Positions 54,426 through 64,000 of a DNA stretch of 64,000 nucleotides are shown piece after piece (positions within the stretch are counted from its first letter, which is position 1; every line of letters begins with the position of its first letter). The DNA is from Isoetes taiwanensis (Eukaryota; Streptophyta; Lycopodiopsida; Isoetales; Isoetaceae), in assembly GCA_021234155.1 (NCBI GenBank), contig JAJEKV010000002.1, positions 10,280,725 to 10,344,724 on the forward strand, given 5' to 3'. The notes under the pieces were generated by a model that did no database searches, was not told the DNA's origin, and saw nothing but the letters and a program-made list of their open reading frames with translations. The position numbers and the translations under genes are program-made.

Positions 54426-54550
54426 GGCCTATGGCAGTCACGGCCTGTGGCCCACGGCCTATGGCAATCACGGCCTGTGGCCCGTACGACTCTGGCCCAC
54501 GGCGGATCTTTTTGGGGCTTCAGATAGCGCAGGCGGCTTCAACAAGGCGC

Positions 54551-54823
54551 AATGTGTTGAGAGAGGGACCATAATCGGCTCTCCTTCCAAGCAATGGTCA
54601 GCTCAGAGCAGACAGGGTGGATGAAAGATCTTAGAGATTGGGCATGCAGATGGGGTATCACTGATACCAATTGGCCACATAATAAGGCGGATACCAGAGA
54701 ATTGTTGGAGAAATTGGCAATCGACCATATGTGGACTGATCCAGGGAAGAAGATGCTGTTTTATCAAACAAATGTGAATCATCTACTTGTATATAAGAGT
54801 CAAGATTATCTGAATTCGGCTCT
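54551..54823 (+). pseudogene. Plus-strand LINE ORF2, post-RT segment
   Basis: Reads RLSFQAMVSSEQTGWMKDL, then WTDPGKKMLFYQTNVNHLLV then YKSQDYLNSAL, matching the antisense LINE (VNPMLVYMEQEYLRAQPWL). Interrupted at 54824 by a MITE. Confidence 0.8.
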
Positions 54824-54922
54824 GGGCAAAAGTATGCTGGTGGGTATCAAATAAACGCGGTTCAAAGACCGGCAGACCGGCAGACTTTCCAAAGACTTTC
54901 CAAAGACTTTTGTTTTTGTTTT

Positions 54923-55430
54923 TCATAATCGGCCATGCAATTCGATCATACATGCAAAATTTCAGGGCCTAATTTGGGATATTGAGTGAGCAATTAGAGA
55001 AAACCCATTTCTGCAGCAATTTTGGTAAAACAGAACAAAATTTCTTAATTCAGCCCAAATTAAGCTAAATCAGATGGGGCTTTTCAGATTTTCATAATCG
55101 GCCATGCACACATATCATACGTGCAAAATTTGAAACCTAATTTGGGATATTGTGTGAGCAATTAGAGAAAAACCATTTCTATAGGCGGCTTTGGTACAGT
55201 GAAGAATTTTTTAATTCAGCCCAAATTAAGCTAAATCAGCTGGGGCTTTTCAGATTTTCATAATCGGCCATGCACCCATATCCTATGTGCAAAATTTCAG
55301 AACCTAATTTGGGATATTGAGTGAAAAATTAAAGAAAAACCATTCTTGCAATGTGTTTTTGTAAAAACAAAGGAGAAATCTCTTAAGTCAGCCCAATTTA
55401 AGCAAAATTAGATGGGGCTTTTAGGCTGAA
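54923..55430. repeat. Three tandem units of about 168 bp inside the MITE
   Basis: Each unit has CATAATCGGCCATGCA, GTGCAAAATTT, CCTAATTTGGGATATTG, GCAATTAGAGAAA and CAGCCCAAATTAAGC, then GATGGGGCTTTT. Copies differ at roughly 10-20 percent of positions by eye. Confidence 0.85.
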
Positions 55431-55710
55431 TATGGTCGAAATGACAATCCTACCTTGGTGGATAAGTTTTATGAAAAGATATGATGGATTGAGCAACTAA
55501 TTGGAGATTCACATGCCAATTTGGAGTTTGGGTCAATCTGCGCACTAATCAGACTCCAATCTAATGAAATCGATGCTAATCTGATGGAAAATTCGAGCAT
55601 TGTGGAATGATTCTTGGCTGAAGAATCCTCTTAACAAATGAAGGGTGTAAAAAAATGAACCCACCAGCACCCACCATCACCCAAAAAAAAGCACGAAGCA
55701 TGGGTGCTGA

Positions 55711-55734
55711 AAGCATGCGTCCGGACGCATGCTT
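55711..55734. repeat. 24-bp perfect palindrome
   Basis: AAGCATGCGTCC followed by its exact inverse complement, directly inside the right TIR of the MITE. Confidence 0.9.
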
Positions 55735-55761
55735 TTGATACCCACCAGCATACTTTTGCCC

Positions 55762-55998
55762 CTCTCTCAAAATGGTATAAGAAGGTCATTGCTCGATATA
55801 CGTCAGGCTCTCACAGGTTGGCAATTAAAACAGGACGATGGTCAAAGACACCAGTGGAAAATCGACTTTGTAAGGTATGTGAAATAGGTGCTGTTGAAAA
55901 TGAAGACCATACATTTATACATTTCCAGGCATACGAGGAGTTGAGAGTGAAATTCGACATCCAAGTACTAGATTTCTCTTCCTTGCACTACCACCCAT
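55762..55998 (+). pseudogene. Plus-strand LINE ORF2 C-terminus
   Basis: Reads LSKWYKKVIARYTSGSHRLA, then KTGRWSKTPVENRLCKVCEI, then EDHTFIHFQAYEEL; C-x2-C plus H is the LINE C-terminal zinc pattern (the usual last CP is FQ here). Stop at 55998, then 3' UTR and (AAATT)n to 56135. Confidence 0.85.
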
Positions 55999-56184
55999 GA
56001 AACTGGGTCCATACATGAGCGCGGTGGATTCACACCGTTCTCTGCTACAGAAGTTGTAAAATTTTGTTTCATTGTACACAGGCTCCATGGTCTTTCAAGG
56101 CCCCACGTGAGCATGATAAATAAATTAAATTAAATTAAATAATTGCATGTTTCTAGTAGAAGAACTATAAGGTAAGGGGCGTAG

Positions 56185-56985
56185 TGGCTTGCCTTGTGTC
56201 AGTATCAGATTGTGTAAGATCATTGTTGATATGCTTCCATGGGTGTGTTGGGGCGGCATTTAAATCTACAAAAAAACCTATTAGCTAAGGTTATTAAACC
56301 ATTAAAAAGTTAAATTCAAAAAAAGTGAGCACACTAAATCGGGAAAGAGCAAAATCGTGGCTACCAGATAGCAGGATTCTGATTAGAGAGGCATGTAGCA
56401 TGCCAAATTAACATCTGGCCTGATCCTGGGATTCAAAGATCTTGCCAAGTGTTTTCTCTTGATCCCAGGGCAAAGGTATATAAGAAGCAGAAGGGCTGGC
56501 CAGATGACAGAAGGAGGAGGAAAAGAGAAGGAGATCGGAGGCTGAGCAAGGAAGAAGAGTCTAAACCATATAACTCAGGTGGAGATTGGTTGTGTGTCTG
56601 GATTTTACGGCATTATTGTGGATCGGCTTGTGTAGAACAGATTTTGGGTGAAGTCTAGAAGCCATGGAAGCCATCACCTGTGACCCAAATCTCAGCCCTA
56701 TGCAGAATCCGTCATGTTAATTGCCATGTAAACCCAAAACTAGTAGAATCGACCCTGGAAATCCAAGTTTGCATCTGATTTTTGTGAAGAACCATCATTT
56801 GGCCTGTCTACTTTCTCTACATTGGAATGATCTGTAGATCCATTCTTTTTCCCTGATTCTGTTCTCAAAGATAGTTTTTTGTCTTCTAAATCCATTTTCG
56901 GAAGAGATCCCTGGCTTAGGCGAGCTAGGAAACCCAGTCGGCCAGGCCAAAAAGGCCGTTGTTGAGCGCCGACGATTCTGTTACA
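56185..56985 (+). repeat. Probable 3' LTR of the gypsy element (copy B)
   Basis: Same TGGCTTGCC start and CTGTTACA end as 522-1329, 801 bp, with the conserved TATA-like box near 56476. Differences from copy A are scattered substitutions and small indels. Confidence 0.5.
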
Positions 56986-58225
56986 CGTCCTTTTTTTAAT
57001 TGCTATTGAAAGGGGATACCAGGGTCTGGTATCCCCATACCTTTAGAATTTTATATTAAAGTTAAAGTTTAAAACCATAAGTTGTTTTACATTTGTAGTT
57101 ACCATTGACCAACCTGCTAGGCAATATACCTTATGAGACCCAAGATCCCAGCTAGCCGAGAAACTTGAGTTTTATCCTTGAGATCCTAATCATATGACCC
57201 TGTCTTAGAATTTGATAAATTGTGGCCGGCTCTTAAAAACTATCTAGGGATTGAATGTTGTTGCCAGTCCAGTATTAGGAGACGTACCTGCCATACTAGT
57301 ATCTGATGTGGGATGTTTATACATACACGTAAATTTGAGATGGCTTTTTAAATATGAATAGGGTTTGGGGGCACTCTACAGAAATTGCATTATATGAAGA
57401 TTTGAGATGGTATGGTGCATTTGCATTACATGATGTTGTGCATTTGCATTCAACGGCCCATCTTCAGAGGGATGGGGTGGCCGTGTAACTCCGCATCTGT
57501 GCCAGATGGCCTGACGGATGAGTTGAATCCTGTACGTACAGATGGAGAGAGTGGTCTCCTTGGGGTCGCCACCCAAGGATTACGCTTGTCATGTAGTTAT
57601 GCATGGAATGTGTAGTTATAGAATGTGCTAACCTATGCAGGGGAGTATTGACGTAACAGGTAAATAATGTATTATTGTTATGAATGAATGTGAAGATCCC
57701 AATGCTCCTCCCCACTTAGTCCTTGTGGACTAACCCAGGGTGTCTGTTTGTATTTAAACGGCACGTCCTGAGGCTACTATCGTGTTGAACCTGGACTCCT
57801 TCGTCACCTGGTGGTTTAATAAGACAGAGGATGAACCCGCTCTGATGTCCAAAGAAAGAGTTTATGAAATCATAATGTCATTATTCAGGCAATTGTATAT
57901 GAGCAGATGCAACCTCAAATTGAGACCCGGGACCCGTAGCGTGATGGGGAGTCTTCTTCCAGGGGTAGCTCTAGCAACTCCGCCTCGGTCACTTTCGAGG
58001 AGGGGGAAGAAGGGGATAAGCACGAGTGACGGTGTTGCTTGGGTTATGTATATAATGTGTGGGTATTTTTATGTGGGTGCAATGTGAACTATTTCAATTA
58101 TGTGTGGCCCTGGCCCTTATGTAAATTTTTTTGGTTGTAACAAAGCTTTATGAATAGAAGTTCATGGTTACATGGTTGTCTATATTCGAATTATTTGGTG
58201 CAACGGCCTAGACCAAGGGGCTAGG
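56986..58225. repeat. Duplicated stretch (copy B) with a 180-bp sequence absent from copy A
   Basis: Colinear with 1330-2443, including the 25-bp hairpin (57012-57036). At 58052-58234 copy B has about 180 bp (GTGTGGGTATTTTTATGTGG ... GGGGCTAGGTTTGTTACAGC) where copy A has an unrelated 70-bp piece, so one or both copies were rearranged there. Confidence 0.55.
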
Positions 58226-58540
58226 TTTGTTACAGCTGAAATGATTTGGTGCAAAGATTATTGGAAGAACTTGGTATGGTCATAAACCATCTGCTTGTTC
58301 TTAATTCTGATAACACTAGTTGCATTGCTATGTGAAAGAATCCAGTCTTGCGTGAGAGGTCTAAGCATATCGAAATTCGTATACATTACATTAGAGATGT
58401 TGTGAACAAAAATCTTAATACAGCTGAATTATCTTAGCACAAATAACTAACTTGCAGATCTCTTGATAAAGGCTGCTCCAAAAAAAAGATTGATGCCGGT
58501 TAAGCTGTGCAGATTATGATATTGAAGGGGAATGATAGTA
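58226..58540 (+). pseudogene. Ty1/copia RNase H remnant (copy B)
   Basis: Same fragment as 2445-2760 with further stops (TGTGAAAGAATCC in place of TGTGCAAGAATCC). Confidence 0.75.
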
Positions 58541-59229
58541 TTCATATCATAAGCATTAGAATTTGATTGTGTATGCCTTCTATGGTCAGGAAATCCTTTT
58601 TTTTTTTTTTGAAGGAACAAGAAGATTCTCATTACTTAAGGAAAAACATACAAAAGTTTTTGGCAGCCAATAGGAGGCATGCCAAATCAAAACAAAAGCT
58701 TTTTAGCTTTAAAGTATCCAAAATATAGTAGTCAAAGTTTAGTGAAAAACAGAAAAGGATTTATTTGACCTCGTCAATCTTACAAAATGAAGTCTTCAGG
58801 AGGTCTTCAGGAGCTGGATGAGAGTGTAAAATCCGAAATTAACCAAGAGATTAAACTGCATCAAGTAAGTTATGGTGCAAAGTTGATGACAATCATGTCC
58901 ATTTCTTGTTCCCATATAAGCTGACTCTGCGAATAAACTTGCAAAACCAAGAGATCTTATTGCATCCAGGAAGAGGCTATGGTGTCAATTTGGGCAGAGG
59001 GAATGGTAGGAATATCGGGGTCAGCAGTATTTGTGGCAGGGGTGAACAATTGATTATACTTAATGGTGTAACTGGCAGCAATGCCCTTGATATAGGAATC
59101 AACCGTCCACATATGATCTCTTATCAATCTGTAGAAATCCTGCTATACCATGAGTAACAGTAGGGTACCATAGGCATTAGCTAACATCCTGTGAGTGTAG
59201 TATAATTGCCTGTATTTAGCAAATTCCCT
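58541..59229. repeat. Duplicated stretch without recognisable gene (copy B)
   Basis: Colinear with 2761-3480; no gene is seen. Confidence 0.4.
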
Positions 59230-60095
59230 TTCATTGCCTGATGGTGTTTATAAATAAACCAATACATATATGCCATCTGAAAGATTTCTCTAATAAAAGT
59301 TGGAGCCCAAATCCTTTCTCTTGCCTTATATATACTTCATTATCTCTAATAATTTGCCTTACTGACCGCTGATTATGAGGGGAAAATTTAACTTGATGCT
59401 CATGTGGCCTAATATCTCCGTATAGTTTAACTTCATACATACTTGAGCCATTGTCAAAATTTCTTTCCTGATGGCCTCGACACAGCTCCATATATCCTAG
59501 AAAAAATGATAATTTAGTATCTTGTAAAAGATAAGTTTGATCTGTACAAATTAAAATGCCCCTCATATGATCCCCCAACACCTGTCATACTGTTAGCAGC
59601 AATATTTCTATGGGCAGTACCAGATGATTCAAAGTCATACATGAAATGAATTTTAATCCAAGTAATAAAGAATCTCTTGTGACCATATAAGCACCTATTC
59701 CTTGATTTCCAAATATTCCATAGAGCAAGGAAGGCAATAGTGTTGGTAAAAGTATTATTAGTCTACAAAAAAGTTAAAAAATAGAGGATCTATCTTTGGA
59801 GCCAAAATAATGATCAAACCACCCCCAGAAAGGCATAAGTTTTGAGTAGAAAAAGATATGGTCCATGCTCTCCACCTTATTACAAAGAAGAGGAGAGAGA
59901 GGTAAGATATTATGATCTCTATTGGACTAATTGAGCAGACAAGGGACACTTTTATTAGCTACCAACCAAGCGAAGAAGAAGATCTTTTTGGAGCAATAAG
60001 AGTTCCACACATAATGAATAAGATACTTTGAAGCATCTGAATTAAGAATCCAGCTAGAGGAGGCTTTCACTGGATTCATCATATGATTAAGAAAA
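59230..60095 (-). pseudogene. Antisense L1 zf-RVT C-terminus (copy B)
   Basis: Colinear with 3484-4305. It has a 20-30 bp stretch near 59285-59325 that copy A lacks. Frames are broken. It is followed by the Helitron 5' end at 60096. Confidence 0.7.
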
Positions 60096-61725
60096 TCTTA
60101 TATTATAACGTTATACCGTATTGGATGGATCAAGCCCTAATTTGAATGGCTAAGATCATTTGATTGAATCTGAAGGCCGAGGTTTATCGCACGACTTTCC
60201 ACCACCGTGATTGGTCATGATTTGATCTCTTAGGAGAGAAGGAAAATGAAAAGGGAGGGAAACGAAAGTGGAGGAAAGACACAGATAAAAAGGAAAACGA
60301 GAAAGGAAAAAGGGCATGGGAAAAAGGGCAAAGAACGGGAAAAGGAAAGGCAAAATGGCATGGGAAAAAAGAAAAGGAATAAAAGGAGGAGAAAAGGGAA
60401 GGGAAAAAGGGCACTGAGAAAAAGGGAAGAAGGAAAGGGTAGGGAAAGGAGAAAAAGGTAAGGAAAAGGGGAACAAGAAAAGGGTGGGAAGAAGGGGACG
60501 GACAAAGTGCATGGAAAAAGGAAAAGGGAAACGAAAAAGAAAAAGGGAGGGGAAAAGGAGAACAGGGAACTTGGAAGTACAAGGAAAAGGGGAAAAGGAA
60601 GGGAAAAAGGGGAAGAGAGAAAGGGTGAAGAAAAAGGAAAAAAGAAGCAAAAAGGGCATCGAAAGGAAGGGAAAAAGGTTAGAGGGAAAAGATGAGAAAA
60701 GAGGAAGGGGGGAGGTGAAAGGGGGAAATGGAAAAGGAAAAAGGGGGAAAGGAAAAGGGATGTACAAAGCGGGAATGTGAATGGAAGAAAGGCACAGGGA
60801 AATGAGAAAAAGAGAAAGAGAAAAAGTGAAGGGGAAAAAGGCATGGGAAAAAGGGGACAAGGGAAAGGGTGAGGAAAGGAGAAAATGGAAGGGTCAAGTG
60901 GCTTAGGAAAAGGTAAAGCGAAAGAATTGAAAAAGAGGGGGAAAGGAAGGGAAAAAGGGCATCGAAAAAAGGGAAGAAAGAGGAAAGGAGGAAAATGGAA
61001 GAGAAAAGGGGGAATAGGAAAGTGTGGGGAGAAGGGCATGGGAAAAAAGAAAGAAAAAGAAAAAACAGGAAGGGAAAACGGGGGAAAGAGAACCTAGAAA
61101 AAAGGGCACGAAGAAAAAAAGGAAGAGGAAAAGGTGAAAAGAGAAGGGGGAAAGGACACGAGAAAAGGGAAAAGAGGTAAAGGGTGAAGAGAATGAAAAA
61201 GGAAAGCGAAAAAACACCATAGGAAAAAGGAGAAGAGAGGGTGAGGGAAGGGAGAAGGGAAGGGAAAATGGCATGGGAAAAAATAAAGCAAAAGGGAAAA
61301 AAAAAAGAGAAAGAAAAGAGGGAACGGAAAAAGGGAAGAGGGAAAGGTTGGAGAAAGGAGGAAAATAGAAGGGAAAAAGGGGATCAAGAAAAAGATGGGG
61401 AGAAGGGAAATGAAAAGGGCATGTGAAAAGGGCAAGGGAAACAAAAGAAAAAGGGAGAGAGAAAGGGATTAGGGTAACTGGGAAAGAGGAGGGGGGAAAT
61501 GGAAGGAGGAACGGGCACGGAAGAACTTGGAAGAGGGAAAAGATGATGAAAGGGGAAAAGGAAGCGAAAAAAAGAGCATGGGAAATGGAAAAAAAGGGGG
61601 GGGGAGAAGAGGGAAAGGGTGGCAAAAAAAAGATATGGGGCACATGAGAAAAATGTGGCATATGAAAAGGGGAAGGGAAAGGGAAAGGAAGGGGGAAAGG
61701 CGTAAGGAAAGAGAAAAAAGGCTTG
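60096..61725 (+). mobile_element. Purine-tract Helitron (copy B), uninterrupted 5' part
   Basis: TCTTATATTATAACG at 60096, the subterminal segment to 60235, then about 1.5 kb of A/G-rich sequence. It is the empty site for both the Helitron at 4319 and the LINE at 8693. The 3' end is missing; L1 sequence starts near 61730. No coding capacity: the 269- and 281-codon frames are artefacts of base composition. Confidence 0.8.
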
Positions 61726-61729
61726 GATG

Positions 61730-62855
61730 TTATGAAGCATGATTTCATGGCTTTTATTAAAGGTTTCTGGTCCTCTGGTCACCTCCACCCTTCAATTGCT
61801 AGTGGTTTTATTACTCTGATTCCTAAAATTGATAAGCCTATTAACGTCCTGTGGTAAGACGTTAAACTGCCATACCCAAGGTCACGGGTTCAACGCCTCG
61901 TTGTGAAAGTAACTATGTATTGTAAAGTTGGTGGGGGAAGGACCCTTTTCAGCCATGTACAGTGGTGGGGGCAGGACCCATTTGGGTTTGTTGTAAATTG
62001 TCCCATAAGCTTCGGCTTCCCGTGGACGTTAAAACCCATTATTATTAATATATCTCATTGGAGACCAATTTCTTTAACAAAGTGCCAAAATCATTGCTCT
62101 TAGAATCAAAGACTATCTGCAGAATTGCATTAGTTTGAATCAATCTGCCTTTCTCCCCAATAGATTCATCTTGGAGAATTATATTGCTGCTATATGGAAC
62201 GCCCACATTGGAATAAGCTTTCTAATCAGGATTGTATTTTATTAAAGCTTGATTTCAAAAAGGCTTTTGATACAATAAGGTGGGATTTCATTGTTTTTGC
62301 ATGGAAAAACTTGGCTTTCGGCCTTCTCTTATTAGCCTTATCCTGGGATTGAATCAAAGAGCAACTTCTGTTGTTCTTATTAATGGATCTCCTGGCCCTT
62401 TTTTCTCTTTTGCTACAGGAGTTAGACAAGGTTGCCCTCTTGCTCCCTATCTCTTTATTATGGTTACTGAATTGCTGACTAGAGCTATCTTGCATCACCA
62501 AGAAAACAGTAAGATCATTGGCCTTAAAGTTCAAGCTCAAGCTCTCTCAACATTCTCCACTATGCTGCTGATACTTTCTCATTCCTCAAGAATGATGTCA
62601 ATAATATTTCAAACTTTTTGAATGTTATTGGTGATTCCTCTTCTGCTTCAGGTGTTCATTTGAATCTTGATAAGTGTACCATCATTGGAGATATGCCTGA
62701 TAATCAAATTGCTGCCATTAAGATTATCAACACTAATCAAGTCTCTAAGCTTTTAGGAATGCCTTTGTCTCTGAATGCCAATCTCTCGGGTCTCTGGGCT
62801 CCTATTGTTGACAAGATTCGTGCTTTTTCTTTCCCTTTTCCTCCTTTTATTTATG
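61730..62855 (+). pseudogene. L1 RT fragment interrupted by a SINE
   Basis: Reads FIKGFWSSGHLHPSIASGF, then ITLIPKIDKPIN, (SINE), ISHWRPISLTK, LLKLDFKKAFDTIRWDF, GVRQGCPLAPYLFIM and SASGVHLNLDKCTIIGDMP, matching the L1 at 14170-15030. The YADD block reads through a frame change near 62560. Multiple stops. It abuts an inverted endonuclease scrap at about 62855. Confidence 0.8.
61845..62042 (+). mobile_element. tRNA-derived SINE, about 198 bp
   Basis: Inserted in the L1 RT frame between PIN and ISHW. The B box GGTTCAACGCC lies at 61887-61897, and an A-box-like TGGTAAGACGTTA near 61850. The 3' end is CGTGGACGTTAAAACCC with an ATT-rich tail. A TATTAA duplication flanks it (61839-61844, 62043-62048), though it overlaps the tail. 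Pol III transcription and LINE-dependent movement are expected for this class. Confidence 0.65.
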
Positions 62856-63454
62856 AAGCTTGAGTCCTTGCAGAAGTATAATGTCAGCACAAAAGCACAA
62901 AAGCAATTAAGACTTAGCACAAAAGCATGAGGTTTTGCATATATAACTTCAACATAGCAGTGCAGTTCTTACGGAATGAAAGAGAACAAATGCTCAAAAT
63001 TGCACACCAAAAGATAAACAAGATTGTAAAAGCTCGTATCTAATCGGGCTATATGATGCTAGTGTCAAGCACTTGTATTAGCAGTGGTAACATTAATCCT
63101 TTGAGATGACTTAAGACTTAGCATAAAAGCATGAGGTTCTGCATATATAACTTCGATATAGCAATGTATTTCTTATAGAATCAAGGAGAGAACAAATGCA
63201 CAAAATTGCACATCCAAAAATAAACAAGTTTGTGAATATTTGTGCTCAATCGGGCTATATGATGCCTGTGTACGAGCACTATTGAAGTAGCAGTGGTAAG
63301 ACTAATTCTTTGAGATGAAAACAAAAACAATCTTCTCTTAGTATAATTGGAAGTGGTAAGCCTACTCTTTGAGATAAAAGAAACAATTATCCCCTAGTAT
63401 CTACTAGTGTGTTAGGATCGAACATCATGACGTGTTCATGAACATACAGAATAG
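62856..63454. repeat. Duplicated segment holding the empty site of the tandem Helitrons
   Basis: 62895-63258 matches 17926-18302 and 63260-63450 matches 23478-23662, with no Helitron between them. The site reads CGGGCTATATGATGCCTG. The first bases still carry the inverted L1 endonuclease scrap. Confidence 0.85.
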
Positions 63455-64000
63455 AATAGAATAGATTTTTTATCGTCCACGGAGACCAATTGGCCTATGG
63501 GACCCAAACAAAAAGAGAGCAGCAAAAGCGACATTCTTTATCACGATTAAACCCCGGGCGGGTTTCGAGGGAAAAACCTTAACAAAGAATAAGTATGTTT
63601 GGTACACCGCATAAATTGTATAGGACAATTTAATACTATCCCAGAGGACACAACTGAGTCTGTGTATCTATAACCTCCTGGAGGTATGACCCCAACAAGC
63701 CCATGGACGCCGTATTCAATAACGCATGTAGTGGCTGGTCAGGCACAACTAACCGAACATACCGTGCTCGGATATGGGCAATGCTGGGCAGTTCTGGAGC
63801 GCATGACATTCATCTTCAATGGCTCCCTGGTAGCAACAGTGACAAAGCCTATCCTCCCGTGCTTCCCGAGTGCAATGCCCTATCGCAATGCGGAGATGAT
63901 GTGCACTCGTACGAATGGAAGTTATAAGTCTGTGCTTCTTCATCAGCAAATGGGTGTATAGGTATTGGTATGGGCCTCTTAGAATTGACTTGTTGCTGAT
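63455..64000 (-). mobile_element. LINE 3' end, runs off the window
   Basis: Same insertion as 23663 onward, with tail (GAATA)n, 3' UTR stem-loop (63545-63575) and C-terminal frame 63949-63749 with RLCHCCYQG, H and CP. Slightly better preserved than the first copy near 63800 (it keeps GAGCGCATGACATT). Confidence 0.85.

Larger units (their letters stand above)
50446..54550 (-). mobile_element. Near-complete antisense LINE with ORF1 and ORF2
   Basis: The minus-strand 3' tail is (AAT)n at 50449-50466. The 5' region (about 54420-54500) has a tandem TCACGGCCTRTGGC repeat. ORF1 (54425-53699) and ORF2 (53698-50495) are almost intact. Inserted in the plus-strand LINE, which resumes near 54555. It is the best-preserved LINE in the window and thus probably young. 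Confidence 0.85.
54824..55761. mobile_element. 938-bp MITE with 28-bp perfect TIR, TSD CTCT
   Basis: Ends GGGCAAAAGTATGCTGGTGG... at 54824-54851 and its exact inverse at 55734-55761. CTCT is duplicated at 54820-54823 and 55762-55765. Removal restores the LINE frame SALSKWYKKVIARY. The interior holds three tandem units of about 168 bp (54923-55430) and a 24-bp perfect palindrome (55711-55734) touching the right TIR. No protein. The TIR resembles those at 10629 and 34833. Confidence 0.9.
48399..56135 (+). mobile_element. LINE (plus strand) inserted in gypsy copy B, itself interrupted twice
   Basis: 5'-truncated at the endonuclease; ends at 56135 with a 3' UTR and (AAATT)n tail. Copy A at 470-485 is the empty site, with about 10 bp lost at the target. 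Coding parts: 48421-48920, 48930-50450, 54555-54823 and 55762-55998. Interrupted by an antisense relative (50446-54550) and a 938-bp MITE (54824-55761). Confidence 0.85.

Noticed and set aside
54274-54624. 116-codon plus-strand frame
   Set aside because: Antisense to the LINE ORF1 coiled coil and its 5' repeat; no independent support.
60230-61748. Long minus-strand frames of 269, 234 and 281 codons
   Set aside because: Same purine-tract artefact; no domain, and open in several frames.
61850-61900. A true tRNA gene
   Set aside because: A and B box-like elements are present but no full cloverleaf can be drawn, and a SINE body and TSD follow.

Overview
The window is a densely nested stack of transposable elements from a land-plant (streptophyte) nuclear genome. 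Plant origin is supported by several things: plant-type L1 LINEs with a zf-RVT C-terminus; a chromodomain Ty3/gypsy integrase end; a Ty1/copia RNase H remnant; Helitrons; a captured plastid-type ferroportin (IREG3/MAR1-like) fragment; and a captured alkaline/neutral invertase exon. The LINE mix (an ORF1 with an RRM-like part, several LINE lineages) suggests a non-flowering plant such as a fern, lycophyte or bryophyte. That placement is inference. No clearly functional single-copy host gene is visible.

Layout. (1) 134-10407 and 48049-61380 are two copies (A and B) of one duplicated block: gypsy integrase/chromodomain end, probable LTR, copia remnant, antisense L1 end, then a purine-tract Helitron. 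Each copy later took different insertions. Copy A received a minus-strand Helitron carrying ferroportin exons (4319-8307) and a LINE (8693-9784). Copy B received a LINE (48399-56135), itself hit by an antisense LINE and a MITE. Each copy therefore serves as the empty site for the other. (2) 10408-17925 holds an L1 with a 322-bp MITE inside ORF1, a GC-rich antisense LINE and an L1 scrap. (3) 18303-23477 is a perfectly abutting tandem pair of minus-strand Helitrons; 62856-64000 holds the matching empty site. (4) 23663-26010 is an antisense LINE, and 26260-28890 a decayed multi-exon gene I cannot identify. (5) 29620-46262 is a defective Rep/helicase Helitron split by a 14.9-kb TIR transposon.

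The most interesting part is that TIR transposon (30230-45146). It starts and ends with GGGTG-type inverted repeats, has a 4-bp target duplication (ATGA), and carries two convergent genes near its ends: a DDE/D-like transposase (plus strand, left) and a coiled-coil RING-H2-like protein (minus strand, right). A second, inverted, diverged copy with the same two genes (34833-40436) is nested inside it, in a neutral invertase exon, with TSD TGAT. Two MITEs elsewhere (10629-10950, 54824-55761) share the TIR pattern and the 4-bp TSD. At all four insertions, removing the element plus one TSD restores an interrupted reading frame. I propose one superfamily with autonomous-type and non-autonomous members. 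From memory, the GGG ends and 4-bp TSD resemble Sola-type transposons, but I cannot verify that, and I know of no description of the RING partner gene.

All similarity statements come from reading translations and comparing segments inside the window. No database search or alignment program was run, and boundaries given as approximate are so.
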